The notes beneath the pieces were generated by a model. That model saw only the letters and a program-made list of their open reading frames with translations. It was not told the origin of the DNA and made no database searches. DNA of 64,000 nt from Burkholderiales bacterium. Lineage in GTDB: Bacteria; Pseudomonadota; Gammaproteobacteria; Burkholderiales; Burkholderiaceae_E. Below, piece after piece: positions 1 to 8,282 of the stretch. The position numbers and the translations under genes are program-made. Positions within the stretch are counted from its first letter, which is position 1; each line of letters starts with the position of its first letter. The stretch lies in the NCBI GenBank assembly GCA_003577305.1, contig QEVL01000005.1, positions 1 to 64,000 on the forward strand, given 5' to 3'.

Positions 1-96
1 CGCATCAAAGTCATCAAGCGCATGGCCTACGGCTTCAGAGACACCTCATACTTCTTCCTGAAAATCAAGGCCGCGTTTCCCGGGAAAACGCGATGA
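1..96 (+). pseudogene. ISL3-type transposase, C-terminal end only (cut by window edge)
   Basis: The first 32 codons read in one frame to a TGA at 94-96. The peptide contains IKRMAYGFRDTSYFFLKIKA, which I recognise as the usual C-terminal end of ISL3-family DDE transposases. The rest lies outside the window, so I cannot tell whether the element is intact or a relic. The terminator of ssrA starts only a few bases after the stop, and I see no ISL3-like terminal inverted repeat in that gap. That favours a relic or an element whose end was lost. Confidence 0.6.
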
Positions 97-101
97 ACCA
101 G

Positions 102-131
102 AAAAAAGGCCAACCGAGAACGGTTGGCCTT
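102..131 (-). terminator. Rho-independent terminator of ssrA
   Basis: An 11-bp perfect stem (106-116 with 121-131) encloses an AGAA loop. Read on the minus strand it is followed by a run of six T. It lies a few bases past the CCA end of ssrA. The A-run and T-rich flanks make it usable in both directions, so it could also stop transcription from the transposase side. Confidence 0.8.
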
Positions 132-138
132 TATATAT

Positions 139-509
139 TGGTGGAGCCGGCGGGAATCGAACCCGCGTCCGCAAGTCCTCTGCGACCAGTTCTACATGCG
201 TAGTCGATCTATTTCAGTCTCGGCGCAGGCTTAGCCGGTCGACAGGCCGACCTGCACCCAGCCACCTTGGTTTTAGCTCCGCATCAAGTAGCCCGATGCG
301 GCACGATCCGACATGAATGACGCTGCAGTTCCTTGCGGAACCCGGGCTATCGGCGACCCGGTGCAGCGGCTCAGGCCTTAAGCGGCCAGTGCGAAACGCT
401 CGTCGTTGGCGTTTGTGGTTTTGCCAATGGATTTACGAGGAAAAGGCGCCTCGGCATGCCCTGTGCCGCTTCGCTACCCACGTCGAAACCTGCGCGACGA
501 CTCGCGCAT
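139..509 (-). ncRNA. ssrA: tmRNA (transfer-messenger RNA)
   Basis: tmRNA rescues stalled ribosomes and adds a degradation tag. On the minus strand the gene ends with a T-arm (GCGGG-TTCGATT-CCCGC), the acceptor 3' strand CGGCTCC and ACCA at 139. The tag frame at 410-378 encodes ANDERFALAA followed by TAA, the betaproteobacterial tag type. The conserved TTCGACG of the 5' domain is at about 487-481. Tag precedes acceptor, so this is the ordinary one-piece order, not the permuted two-piece form. The 5' boundary is inferred from the -10 box at 516-521. Oddly, I cannot find a 5' strand complementary to CGGCTCC; a self-complementary GCGCGA-GTCG-TCGCGC hairpin occupies that place. Confidence 0.9.
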
Positions 510-515
510 GGCCGA

Positions 516-521
516 ATTATA
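516..521 (-). promoter_or_regulatory. -10 box of ssrA promoter
   Basis: A perfect TATAAT lies on the minus strand about seven bases upstream of the inferred ssrA 5' end. The -35 region is poor: TTGAAA is present but only 14 bases away. The TATAAT is embedded in very GC-rich DNA, which makes a chance match less likely. Confidence 0.6.
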
Positions 522-700
522 GGCCCGTTCGGCGATTTCAAGGGCACGCGCGCCTGGAGTGCCCCCTCGAAAGCCGGGAGGCGGTGCCGGTACGGGGGCA
601 GTGCGCCGACGCGGTGATCGCTCCGCACGCCACGGCCCTTGTTATTACGACTCTTGGCGAGAATTGATCTTTGGCGTAATCTTTCTGCCGGATCCGCACG

Positions 701-1588
701 ATGAGCACCGAGCCTCGCCACCTGATTCTGAACCTGCTGCTGGGCGCGGCGCAGCGACGCCTGTCCGCACGCGAGGCGGTCGCCGCCTGCGCGTTGTTCG
801 GCATCCGCGAGAACAGCGTGCGCGTCACGCTCGCGCGACTGTCGGCGGCGGGCCTGGTCGAAGCGATCGATCGCGGCGAGTATCGCCTCGGGCCCGCTGC
901 GGCGCGGCTCGCCGACGAGGTGGCTGCCTGGCGCGGCGCCGAGCGCCGGGTGCGCGAGTGGAACGGCGCCTGGATCGCGGTGCACGTGGGCGAACTCGGG
1001 CGCAGCGACCGTGCGGCGCTGCGTGCCCGCGATCGCGCACTCGGAATGCTGGGCCTGCGCGAACTCGACCGCGGCCTGTTCCTGCGTCCCGACAATCTCG
1101 CCGGCGGCGTCGCAGCGGCGCGCAAACGCCTGCTCAAGCTCGGGCTCGGGCACGGGGCAGCGGTATTCGTCGCTCGCGATTTCGATGCGGCGCGCGAGCG
1201 CCGCGCGGTCGCGCTCTGGAACGGACGCGCGCTCACGCACGCGTATCGCGAGACGCGCGCGCAGCTCGAAGACTGGCTCGCACGAGCCGGATCGCTCTCG
1301 CTCGAGCACGCCGCGCGCGAGTCCTACGTGCTCGGCAACGCGGCGATCCGCCAACTGGTCTTCGATCCGCTGCTGCCCGCCCCGCTGGTCGACGTCCAGG
1401 CGCGCCGCGACTTCGTCGACGCGGTGCTGCGCTTCGACGCGGCCGGTCACGCGATCTGGAACCGGTTCCTGCGCGACGGCCCCGCCCGGCGCGCGAGCAC
1501 GCGGGCGCGGCCCGCATCCGACCCGGGCCGCGCGCCGCCTCGCGCGTCGCGGCCGGCCCCTGTTGCAACGCTGGAGACTGCGACATGA
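701..1588 (+). CDS. PaaX-family transcriptional regulator
   Basis: A 295-residue PaaX-type repressor; family members usually respond to aryl- or acyl-CoA ligands. An N-terminal winged helix covers roughly residues 8-65, including SVRVTLARLSAAGLVE as recognition helix and wing. The central and C-terminal PaaX domains follow. The last 30 residues are a low-complexity Ala/Arg/Pro tail. The stop overlaps the next start (ATGA), so it is translationally coupled to the acyl-CoA dehydrogenase-like gene and probably controls it. There is no other phenylacetate gene here, so the ligand is unknown. Confidence 0.82.
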   Translation: MSTEPRHLILNLLLGAAQRRLSAREAVAACALFGIRENSVRVTLARLSAAGLVEAIDRGEYRLGPAAARLADEVAAWRGAERRVREWNGAWIAVHVGELGRSDRAALRARDRALGMLGLRELDRGLFLRPDNLAGGVAAARKRLLKLGLGHGAAVFVARDFDAARERRAVALWNGRALTHAYRETRAQLEDWLARAGSLSLEHAARESYVLGNAAIRQLVFDPLLPAPLVDVQARRDFVDAVLRFDAAGHAIWNRFLRDGPARRASTRARPASDPGRAPPRASRPAPVATLETAT

Positions 1589-3264
1589 ACGCCCCCGAAT
1601 CGCTTCGCAAGGACTCGCTGTACCTGGCCGAGACCCACGAAGTCGTCAACGTCGCGCGCGACCTCGTCGACTACAACCTCTACCTGCAGGACGCGGCGCT
1701 GCAGGAGGCGGTGCGACGCGAGGGTGCGGCCTGGGCGCACGACGATCTCGCCGCTTTCGGCGCGATGCTCGGCGCGGCCGACTACCTCGAGCTCGGTGTG
1801 CTCGCCAACCGCAATCCGCCGGAGCTCGACACGCACGACCGCTTCGGCAACCGCGTCGACCTGGTGCGCTTTCACCCCGCGTACCACACGCTGATGAAGA
1901 CCTCGATCGAGCACGGGCTGCACGCTTCGCCGTGGTCCGACCCGGGGCCGGGCGCGCACGTGGCGCGTGCCGCGCGCGTCTACATGCACTCGCAGGTCGA
2001 GGCGGGCCATCAGTGCCCGGTCACGATGACTTTCGCGGCGGTGCCGTCGCTGCGCACCACGCCGCAGCTGGCGGCGCTGTGGGAGCCGGGAATCACCGCG
2101 CGCGTCTACGATCCGCGCAACGTGCCCGACGCCGACAAGCGGGGCCTGACGATCGGCATGGCGATGACCGAGAAACAGGGCGGCTCCGACGTGCGCGCGA
2201 ACACCACGCGCGCGTATCCGCTCGGAGCGGGCGGGACGGGCCAGCCGTACGAACTGGTCGGCCACAAGTACTTCGTGTCGGCGCCGATGTGCGATGCGTT
2301 CCTCGTGCTCGCGCAGGCGCCGGGCGGGCTGTCGTGCTTCCTGATGCCGCGCTGGCGGCCGGACCGCACGAAGAACGCGATGCAGGTGCTGCGCCTGAAA
2401 CGCAAGATGGGCAACGTCTCGAACGCGTCGAGCGAGATCGAGCTGCGCGGGGCGCTGGCGTGGATGGTGGGCGAGGAGGGGCGCGGCGTGCGCACGATCA
2501 TCGAGATGGTGGCGATGACGCGATTCGACTGCATGGTCGGCTCGTCCTCCGGCCAGCGTGCGGCCGTCGCGCAGGCGCTGCACCACTGCTCGCTGCGCTC
2601 GGCCTTCGGCAAGGTGCTCGTCGAGCAGCCGCTGATGCGCAACGTGCTGGCCGACCTGGTGCTCGAAAACGAAGGTTCGGTCGCGCTCACGATGCGCGTG
2701 GCGCGCGCGCTCGACCACCGCGCCGACGAACACGAAGACCTGCTGGTGCGCCTGTGCACCGCAGTGGGCAAGTACTGGATCTGCAAGCGCACGCCCGGTC
2801 ATGCCTACGAGTCGATGGAGTGCATCGGCGGCAGCGGCGTGATGGAGGACAGTCCGTTCCCCCGGCTGTTCCGCGAATCGCCGGTCAATGCGATCTGGGA
2901 AGGCAGCGGCAACGTGCAGTGCCTCGACGTTCTGCGCGCCATGCAGAAGACGCCGGCGGTGGTCGGCGCCTTCTTCGCCGAGCTGGCGAAGGCGCGCGGC
3001 GCCAACGCCACGCTCGATCGCTACGTGGCGGCGTTGCACAAGGAGTTCGGCGACCTGGCCGAGCTGGAATACCGTGCGCGCGACGTGGTCGACCGGATGG
3101 CGCTCGCTCTGCAGGCGGCACTGCTGGTGCAGCACGCGCCGGCGGCGGTGGCCGACGCATTCTGCGCGTCGCGGCTGGCCGCAAGCGGCCACCACAACTA
3201 CGGTGCGCTGCCGCGCGGCGTGGATTGCGCGGCAATCGTCGCGCGCGCGACGCCCAGGGCGTGA
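1585..3264 (+). CDS. AidB-like acyl-CoA dehydrogenase
   Basis: A 559-residue FAD-dependent acyl-CoA dehydrogenase-fold protein. It matches the AidB/isovaleryl-CoA-dehydrogenase-like group in length (E. coli AidB is about 540) and motifs: MTEKQGGSDVR at about 194-204, GGSGVMED at about 415, and IWEGSGNVQ at about 437. AidB belongs to the adaptive response to DNA alkylation and binds DNA, but many homologues are annotated as isovaleryl-CoA dehydrogenases. The start is the ATG inside the ATGA overlap with the PaaX-type gene. Pairing with an acyl-CoA-sensing regulator rather than Ada fits a catabolic role as well as a protective one. The substrate cannot be read from sequence. Confidence 0.82.
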   Translation: MNAPESLRKDSLYLAETHEVVNVARDLVDYNLYLQDAALQEAVRREGAAWAHDDLAAFGAMLGAADYLELGVLANRNPPELDTHDRFGNRVDLVRFHPAYHTLMKTSIEHGLHASPWSDPGPGAHVARAARVYMHSQVEAGHQCPVTMTFAAVPSLRTTPQLAALWEPGITARVYDPRNVPDADKRGLTIGMAMTEKQGGSDVRANTTRAYPLGAGGTGQPYELVGHKYFVSAPMCDAFLVLAQAPGGLSCFLMPRWRPDRTKNAMQVLRLKRKMGNVSNASSEIELRGALAWMVGEEGRGVRTIIEMVAMTRFDCMVGSSSGQRAAVAQALHHCSLRSAFGKVLVEQPLMRNVLADLVLENEGSVALTMRVARALDHRADEHEDLLVRLCTAVGKYWICKRTPGHAYESMECIGGSGVMEDSPFPRLFRESPVNAIWEGSGNVQCLDVLRAMQKTPAVVGAFFAELAKARGANATLDRYVAALHKEFGDLAELEYRARDVVDRMALALQAALLVQHAPAAVADAFCASRLAASGHHNYGALPRGVDCAAIVARATPRA

Positions 3265-3292
3265 GCCGGCGCGGGCGGCCGGGCGCGCGCGC

Positions 3293-5890
3293 TCAGGCCG
3301 CCAGCGGCACCGCGGCGGCGCGCGCCAGCGCGATCCGGCTCGCGATGTGCGCCAGCGCCTCGTCGACCTGGTCGATCAGGATCAGGCACAGGTCGCCGGG
3401 AACGAGCTGGTCGAGTGCCGCGTCGATCGCGGCGAATTCGCCGTGGATCTCCTGCACGCGCGCGGCGCGCGTTGCGCCGGCCAGCCCCTGGCGCAGCAGC
3501 GCCACGACTTCGCCGTCGCCGCGGCCGCGCTGGCACTGGTCTTCGTAGAGAATCACCTCGTCGAAGGCCGCGCCGAGGATCTCGGTCTGGCGGCGAATGT
3601 CCTCGTCGCGCCGGTCGCCGGCGCCGCTGATCACCACGAAGCGCCGGTTCGCCGGCATTGCCTCGACCGCACGCGTGAGCGCGGCGATCGCATCGGGGTT
3701 GTGGCCGTAGTCCGCGATGACGGTGGCGCCGCGGTGGTCGAAGATGTTGAAGCGCCCGGGCACGGTGCGCGCGTCGCTCACGAAGCTGCGCATGCCTGCG
3801 CGCACCGCGTGCCAGTCGAGGCCGAGCGCCCAGGCCGCACCCACCGCGGCCATTGCGTTCTCCACCTGGAAGCCGATCGTGCCGCGCCGCGTGATCGCGA
3901 CGTCGGCCAGCGCGATGCGCTGCTCCGAATCGCCCTGCGCGGCGACGATCGCATCGCCGTCGACGTAGACCACGCGATGCCCCTTGGCGCGGTGCGTGGC
4001 CATCGGCGGCAACTGCGGGTCGGCCGCGAAGAAAGTGACCGACCCCGGGCACGAGCCGGCCATCGTCGCGACCATCGGGTCGGCGGCGTTGAGCACCGCC
4101 ATGCCGTCGGGCGCCACGTTCTGCACGATGACGCGCTTGAGCACCGCCAGGTCTTCGACCGTGGTGATGAAGTTCAGGCCCAGGTGATCGCCGACACCGA
4201 TATTGGTGACCACGGCCACCTTGCATCGGTCGAAGCCCAGGCCCTCGCGCAGCATGCCGCCGCGTGCAGTCTCGAAGACGGCGGCGTCGACGTGCGGATG
4301 CATCAGCACGTTGCGCGCGCTGCGCGGCCCGCTGCAGTCGCCGGTGTCGATGCACTGGCCGTTGACGTAGACGCCGTCGGTGTTGGTCATGCCGACGCGC
4401 GCGCCGGTTCCTGCCAGCAGGTGCGCGATGAGCCGCACCGTGGTGGTCTTGCCGTTGGTGCCGGTGACCGCAACCACCGGAATGCGCCCGTCGTCGCCCT
4501 CGGCGAACAACGTGCCGACGACCGCCTCGCCCACCGGGCGTCCCTTGCCGTACGAGGGCGCCAGGTGCATGCGCAGGCCCGGCGCCGCGTTGACCTCGAC
4601 GATGCCGCCGCCCTGTTCCTCGAGCGGGCGCCCGATGTTCTCGCAGACGACGTCGACTCCGCAGATGTCGAGCCCGATCGTCTGCGCAGCCTCGATCGCG
4701 CGCGCCGCGAGTTCGGGGTGGACGTCATCGGTGACGTCGGTGGCGGTGCCGCCGGTGCTCAGGTTCGCGTTGTGCCGCAGCAGCACGCGCGCGCCGCGTG
4801 GCGGGATCGATTCCGCATCGTAGCCCTGCTTGGCGAGCTGGACGAGCGCGACTTCGTCGACCCGGATGCGGGTGAGCGGGGTCGCGTGGCCCTCGCCGCG
4901 GCGCGGGTCGAGGTTCACCTCGTCGACGAGTTCGCGCACCGTGTGCACGCCGTCGCCGATCACGTGGGCAGGATCGCGCCGCGCTGCCGCCACCAGTTGC
5001 CCGCCGACCACCAGTACGCGAAAGTCGTGTCCCGGAATGAAACGCTCGACCAGGATGTCGGAGCTGATCTCGTTGGCCGCCGCCCAGGCGGCTTCGAGAT
5101 GCTCACGCGTCTCGACCTTCACCGACACGCCCTTGCCCTGGTTGCCGTCGCGCGGTTTGACGACGACCGGGCTGCCCAGCGCCTCGAACGCGGCGATCGC
5201 CTGGGCGAGGTTGCCGACTGCACGGCCCACGGGCACCGGAACGCCGACCGCCGCCAGCAGCTGCTTGGTGAGTTCCTTGTCCTGCGCGATCTGCTCGGCC
5301 ACCGCGCTGGTGGCGTCGATTTCGGCGGCCTGGATGCGGCGCTGCCGGCAGCCCCATCCGAACTGCACCAGGCTGCCATCGGTGAGGCGGCGGTAGGGAA
5401 TGCCGCGGGCCACCGCAGCCTGGACGATCGCGCCGGTGCTCGGACCCAGCCGCAGATCTTCGTCCATCTCGCGCAGCCGTGCCAGCGCATCGGCGAGATC
5501 GAAGCCGGTGTCGTCGAGCGCCGAGCGGCACAATGCCTCGGCCAGTTCGAGAGCGAATCGGCCCACCGCTTCCTCGGTGTATTCGACCACCACCTGATAG
5601 ACGCCGGACTCGGTGGTCTGCGTGGTCCGCGAGAAGCTCACCGGACAACCCGCCTGCGCCTGCAGCGCCAGCGCCGCGGCGGCGAGCACGTGGGCGACCG
5701 ACCCGCCCCGGCACTGGCCGAGCGGCTGCAGCGGGCCGATTTCGGGAAAGCGCGCTCGCAGCCGCGCCTCGAAGGCGGGCAGCAGGTCGATGCAGCGTTC
5801 GGCCTCGTCACAGGTGACGATCGCTTCGATCGCGGTGCGCTTCGACCAGAGATTCGGACCGCGCAGCGCGCGGATGCGTGAGATGTTCAT
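3293..5890 (-). CDS. cphA: Cyanophycin synthetase (CphA1 type)
   Basis: An 865-residue ATP-dependent enzyme that builds multi-L-arginyl-poly-L-aspartate, a cytoplasmic nitrogen reserve. Three regions are visible: an N-terminal domain (about 1-160), an ATP-grasp domain (about 200-470, with VVVKPRDGNQGKGV and the metal-binding end IVEVNAAPGLRMH), and a Mur-ligase-like domain (about 475-865). The Mur P-loop GTNGKTTT is intact at about 477-484, and IADYGHNPDA follows later. Both active centres needed for Asp and Arg addition therefore look functional. It lies 36 bp downstream of the paralogue starting at 8137 and is probably co-transcribed with it. No cyanophycinase gene is in the window. Confidence 0.95.
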   Translation of the reverse strand: MNISRIRALRGPNLWSKRTAIEAIVTCDEAERCIDLLPAFEARLRARFPEIGPLQPLGQCRGGSVAHVLAAAALALQAQAGCPVSFSRTTQTTESGVYQVVVEYTEEAVGRFALELAEALCRSALDDTGFDLADALARLREMDEDLRLGPSTGAIVQAAVARGIPYRRLTDGSLVQFGWGCRQRRIQAAEIDATSAVAEQIAQDKELTKQLLAAVGVPVPVGRAVGNLAQAIAAFEALGSPVVVKPRDGNQGKGVSVKVETREHLEAAWAAANEISSDILVERFIPGHDFRVLVVGGQLVAAARRDPAHVIGDGVHTVRELVDEVNLDPRRGEGHATPLTRIRVDEVALVQLAKQGYDAESIPPRGARVLLRHNANLSTGGTATDVTDDVHPELAARAIEAAQTIGLDICGVDVVCENIGRPLEEQGGGIVEVNAAPGLRMHLAPSYGKGRPVGEAVVGTLFAEGDDGRIPVVAVTGTNGKTTTVRLIAHLLAGTGARVGMTNTDGVYVNGQCIDTGDCSGPRSARNVLMHPHVDAAVFETARGGMLREGLGFDRCKVAVVTNIGVGDHLGLNFITTVEDLAVLKRVIVQNVAPDGMAVLNAADPMVATMAGSCPGSVTFFAADPQLPPMATHRAKGHRVVYVDGDAIVAAQGDSEQRIALADVAITRRGTIGFQVENAMAAVGAAWALGLDWHAVRAGMRSFVSDARTVPGRFNIFDHRGATVIADYGHNPDAIAALTRAVEAMPANRRFVVISGAGDRRDEDIRRQTEILGAAFDEVILYEDQCQRGRGDGEVVALLRQGLAGATRAARVQEIHGEFAAIDAALDQLVPGDLCLILIDQVDEALAHIASRIALARAAAVPLAA

Positions 5891-5926
5891 GACGGGCTGG
5901 CCGGTTGGGCGCCTGGCGGCGCGCGA

Positions 5927-8137
5927 TCAGGCAACGACGGTTTCGTTCGCTTCGGAGTGCACCGCGCAGAGCGTCTCGACGCCGGTGCGGATCAGGTCGG
6001 GATTGATGTCGAGCGCCCAGGCGGCTGCGATCGCGGCGAGCAGGTCATCGAGGCGATGCCCCGTGGTTTCGCCGACGGCCAGGCGCGAGAGTTCGGCCAC
6101 CGGAAGGCCGCGCTCGCCGGTGGCCAGAACGATGCGTCCGCCGCGAACGACCACGGCCCGCCGCCCGGCGGCGAGGTGCGCCTCGACCACCTGGCCGCCG
6201 GCGCCGGCCTCGTAGAACACGACCTCGCCGTCGCACAGCGTAGCCATCTTCGCGACCAGCGGGTCGGCCGCGTCGAGCACCGCCACGCCTTCGGGCAGCA
6301 CGACGTCGACCTGGGTGCGCAGCAGCGTGTACATCTGTTCGGCGCCGGCGATGTCGAACTGCGGGATCGTCGCGTTCGGGTCGATGCCGGTGACCACGCC
6401 GACCTGGCAACGGTCGTAGGCAAGGCCTTCGGAGACGATCGTCAGGCCGTCGTTCTCGATCACCGCCGCCTCGACGTACCGGTTCATCAGCAGTCGGTGC
6501 GCAGGTTCCCGGCGGGCGCAGTCGCCGCTGGCGAGCCGGCGCCCGCCGACGAAGAGTCCTTCGCCGCAGGCGAGGCCGGCGCGCTGGCCGGCCAGCCGAA
6601 GGAATTCGGCGACCAGCCGGGCGATCGCGGTGCCGCTGCGCGTGCCGGCGATGCCGACGATCGGGATGCGGCCCGAGTCGCCCTCCGGGAACAGGCTGTT
6701 CACGATCGCCGCGCCCACCGGTTGGGGCGTGCCGGCGGCCGGCTTCAGGTGCATCAGCAGGCCGGGGCCGGCGTTGACTTCGACGATCGCGCCGCGCTGC
6801 TCGTACAGCGACCGGGAGATATCCTCGACCACCAGGTCGATGCCGGCGATGTCCAGGCCGACCACGTCGGCCGCGACCGCCACCGCGTGGGCGACGCTGG
6901 GGTGCACCTGGCTGGTGACGTCGATCGAGACGTTGCCGTTGCGCTGGACGAGCAGCTGCTCGCCGGCCGGCGGGATCGACTCGGCGTCATAGCCCTGCCG
7001 CGCGAGCTCCATGCGCGCCGACGAATCGATGCGCACGAAGTTGAGCGGGCAGTCTTCCGTGGTGCCCCGCCTCGGGTCGCAGTTCAGCTGCAGGTCGATG
7101 AGTTCGGTGACGCTGGAGCGGCCGTCGCCGACGACGAAGGCGGGCTCGCCGCGCGCAGCCGCAACCAGCCGGCCGCCCACCACCAGCAACCGGTGTTCCT
7201 TGCCCTTGACGAAGCGCTCGACGATGACGCCGCTGCCTTCTTCCATGGCCACCGCCCAGGCCGCCGCGACCTCCTCGCGGGTGATCACGTTGGTGAACAC
7301 GCCGCGGCCGTGATTGCCGTCGTAGGGCTTCACCACCACCGGCACGCCGATCTCGCAGGCGGCCTCCCAGGCGTCGTCGGCACTGGTGACCAGGCGGCCT
7401 TCGGGCACCGGCACTCCACAGGCCTGCAGCAACTGCTTGCTGAGGTCCTTGTCGCGCGAGATGCCTTCGGCAATTGCGCTGGTGCGATCGGATTCGGCCG
7501 TCCAGATGCGATGCTGGCGCGCGCCGTAGCCGAGCTGCACCAGGTTGCCGTCGTTCAGCCTGATCGCCGGGATCGAGCGCTCGTCGGCGGCGTCGACGAT
7601 CGACAGTGTGCTCGGGCCGAGGTAATGCTCGTCGGACAGCGCGTGCAGTTCCTCGACCGTGCCTGCGACGTCGTAAGGCCGGTCTTCGATCGCTGCCATG
7701 ACCAGGTCGCGGGCGGCGTGCAGCGCCGCCAGCGCCACTTCTTCCTGGAAGGCCCGGATCACTACCCGGTAGACGCCGCGCCTGGGGGTTTCGCGCGCCC
7801 GTCCGAAGCCGCCGGGCATGCCGGCAAGGCTTTGCAGTTCGAGGGCGACGTGCTCGAGGATGTGTGCCGGCCAGGTGCCTTCGTGCAGCCGCCGGACGAA
7901 GCCGCCGCGCTCGCCGTAGCTGCAGTGATGCTCGATCAGCGACGGCAGCCAGGAGAGCAGCCGCTCGGGAAACCCCGGGATCAGGTTCGACGGGAAGTCT
8001 TCCAGCGCGCCGATGTCCACCACCGCCTCGAGCACCGGACGGTAGGTCCAGCGTCCGGGACCGCGGATGAACCGGTAGTCGAGGATTTCGATGTGCTTCC
8101 GGGGAGCGGCGGATCGCTGCGGGCTCGATGCGGCCAT
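5927..8137 (-). CDS. Cyanophycin synthetase paralogue (CphA2 type), degenerate second P-loop
   Basis: A 736-residue relative of CphA1, using the ATG at 8137 (MAASSPQ); longer in-frame extensions upstream look like non-coding reading. The N-terminal domain and ATP-grasp domain are well conserved (VVVKPYDGNHGRGV at about 267-280, IVEVNAGPGLLMH at about 451). The Mur-like part is shorter, and its P-loop reads GTRSGTA at about 498, with no lysine. Family knowledge: cyanobacterial CphA2 keeps one active ATP site and polymerises beta-aspartyl-arginine, while some betaproteobacterial cphA' copies seem dispensable. It is the first gene of the minus-strand pair and is divergent from the ABC transporter. 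Confidence 0.9.
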   Translation of the reverse strand: MAASSPQRSAAPRKHIEILDYRFIRGPGRWTYRPVLEAVVDIGALEDFPSNLIPGFPERLLSWLPSLIEHHCSYGERGGFVRRLHEGTWPAHILEHVALELQSLAGMPGGFGRARETPRRGVYRVVIRAFQEEVALAALHAARDLVMAAIEDRPYDVAGTVEELHALSDEHYLGPSTLSIVDAADERSIPAIRLNDGNLVQLGYGARQHRIWTAESDRTSAIAEGISRDKDLSKQLLQACGVPVPEGRLVTSADDAWEAACEIGVPVVVKPYDGNHGRGVFTNVITREEVAAAWAVAMEEGSGVIVERFVKGKEHRLLVVGGRLVAAARGEPAFVVGDGRSSVTELIDLQLNCDPRRGTTEDCPLNFVRIDSSARMELARQGYDAESIPPAGEQLLVQRNGNVSIDVTSQVHPSVAHAVAVAADVVGLDIAGIDLVVEDISRSLYEQRGAIVEVNAGPGLLMHLKPAAGTPQPVGAAIVNSLFPEGDSGRIPIVGIAGTRSGTAIARLVAEFLRLAGQRAGLACGEGLFVGGRRLASGDCARREPAHRLLMNRYVEAAVIENDGLTIVSEGLAYDRCQVGVVTGIDPNATIPQFDIAGAEQMYTLLRTQVDVVLPEGVAVLDAADPLVAKMATLCDGEVVFYEAGAGGQVVEAHLAAGRRAVVVRGGRIVLATGERGLPVAELSRLAVGETTGHRLDDLLAAIAAAWALDINPDLIRTGVETLCAVHSEANETVVA

Positions 8138-8282
8138 GTAAGGTTCCGGGAGTTGTCTCGCTTGTGAACGCGGCAGGCCGGCATCGGTTGACGCCGGACC
8201 GCTGCCGCCGTCCGCCGCCGCCCACGGACATCGTTGCGGGATGCGGTAAGCTTGCCGGCCCGCGGTCGCGCGCCGCGGCAGG

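Noticed and set aside
139..509. A permuted two-piece tmRNA
   Set aside because: The tag precedes the acceptor end, as in one-piece genes, and no second 5' domain is found past the CCA end. Only the 5' strand is abnormal.
2888..5881. A plus-strand open frame of about 1,000 codons opposite the cphA1 gene
   Set aside because: Low-complexity composition and full overlap with a clear cyanophycin synthetase show that it is an antisense shadow.
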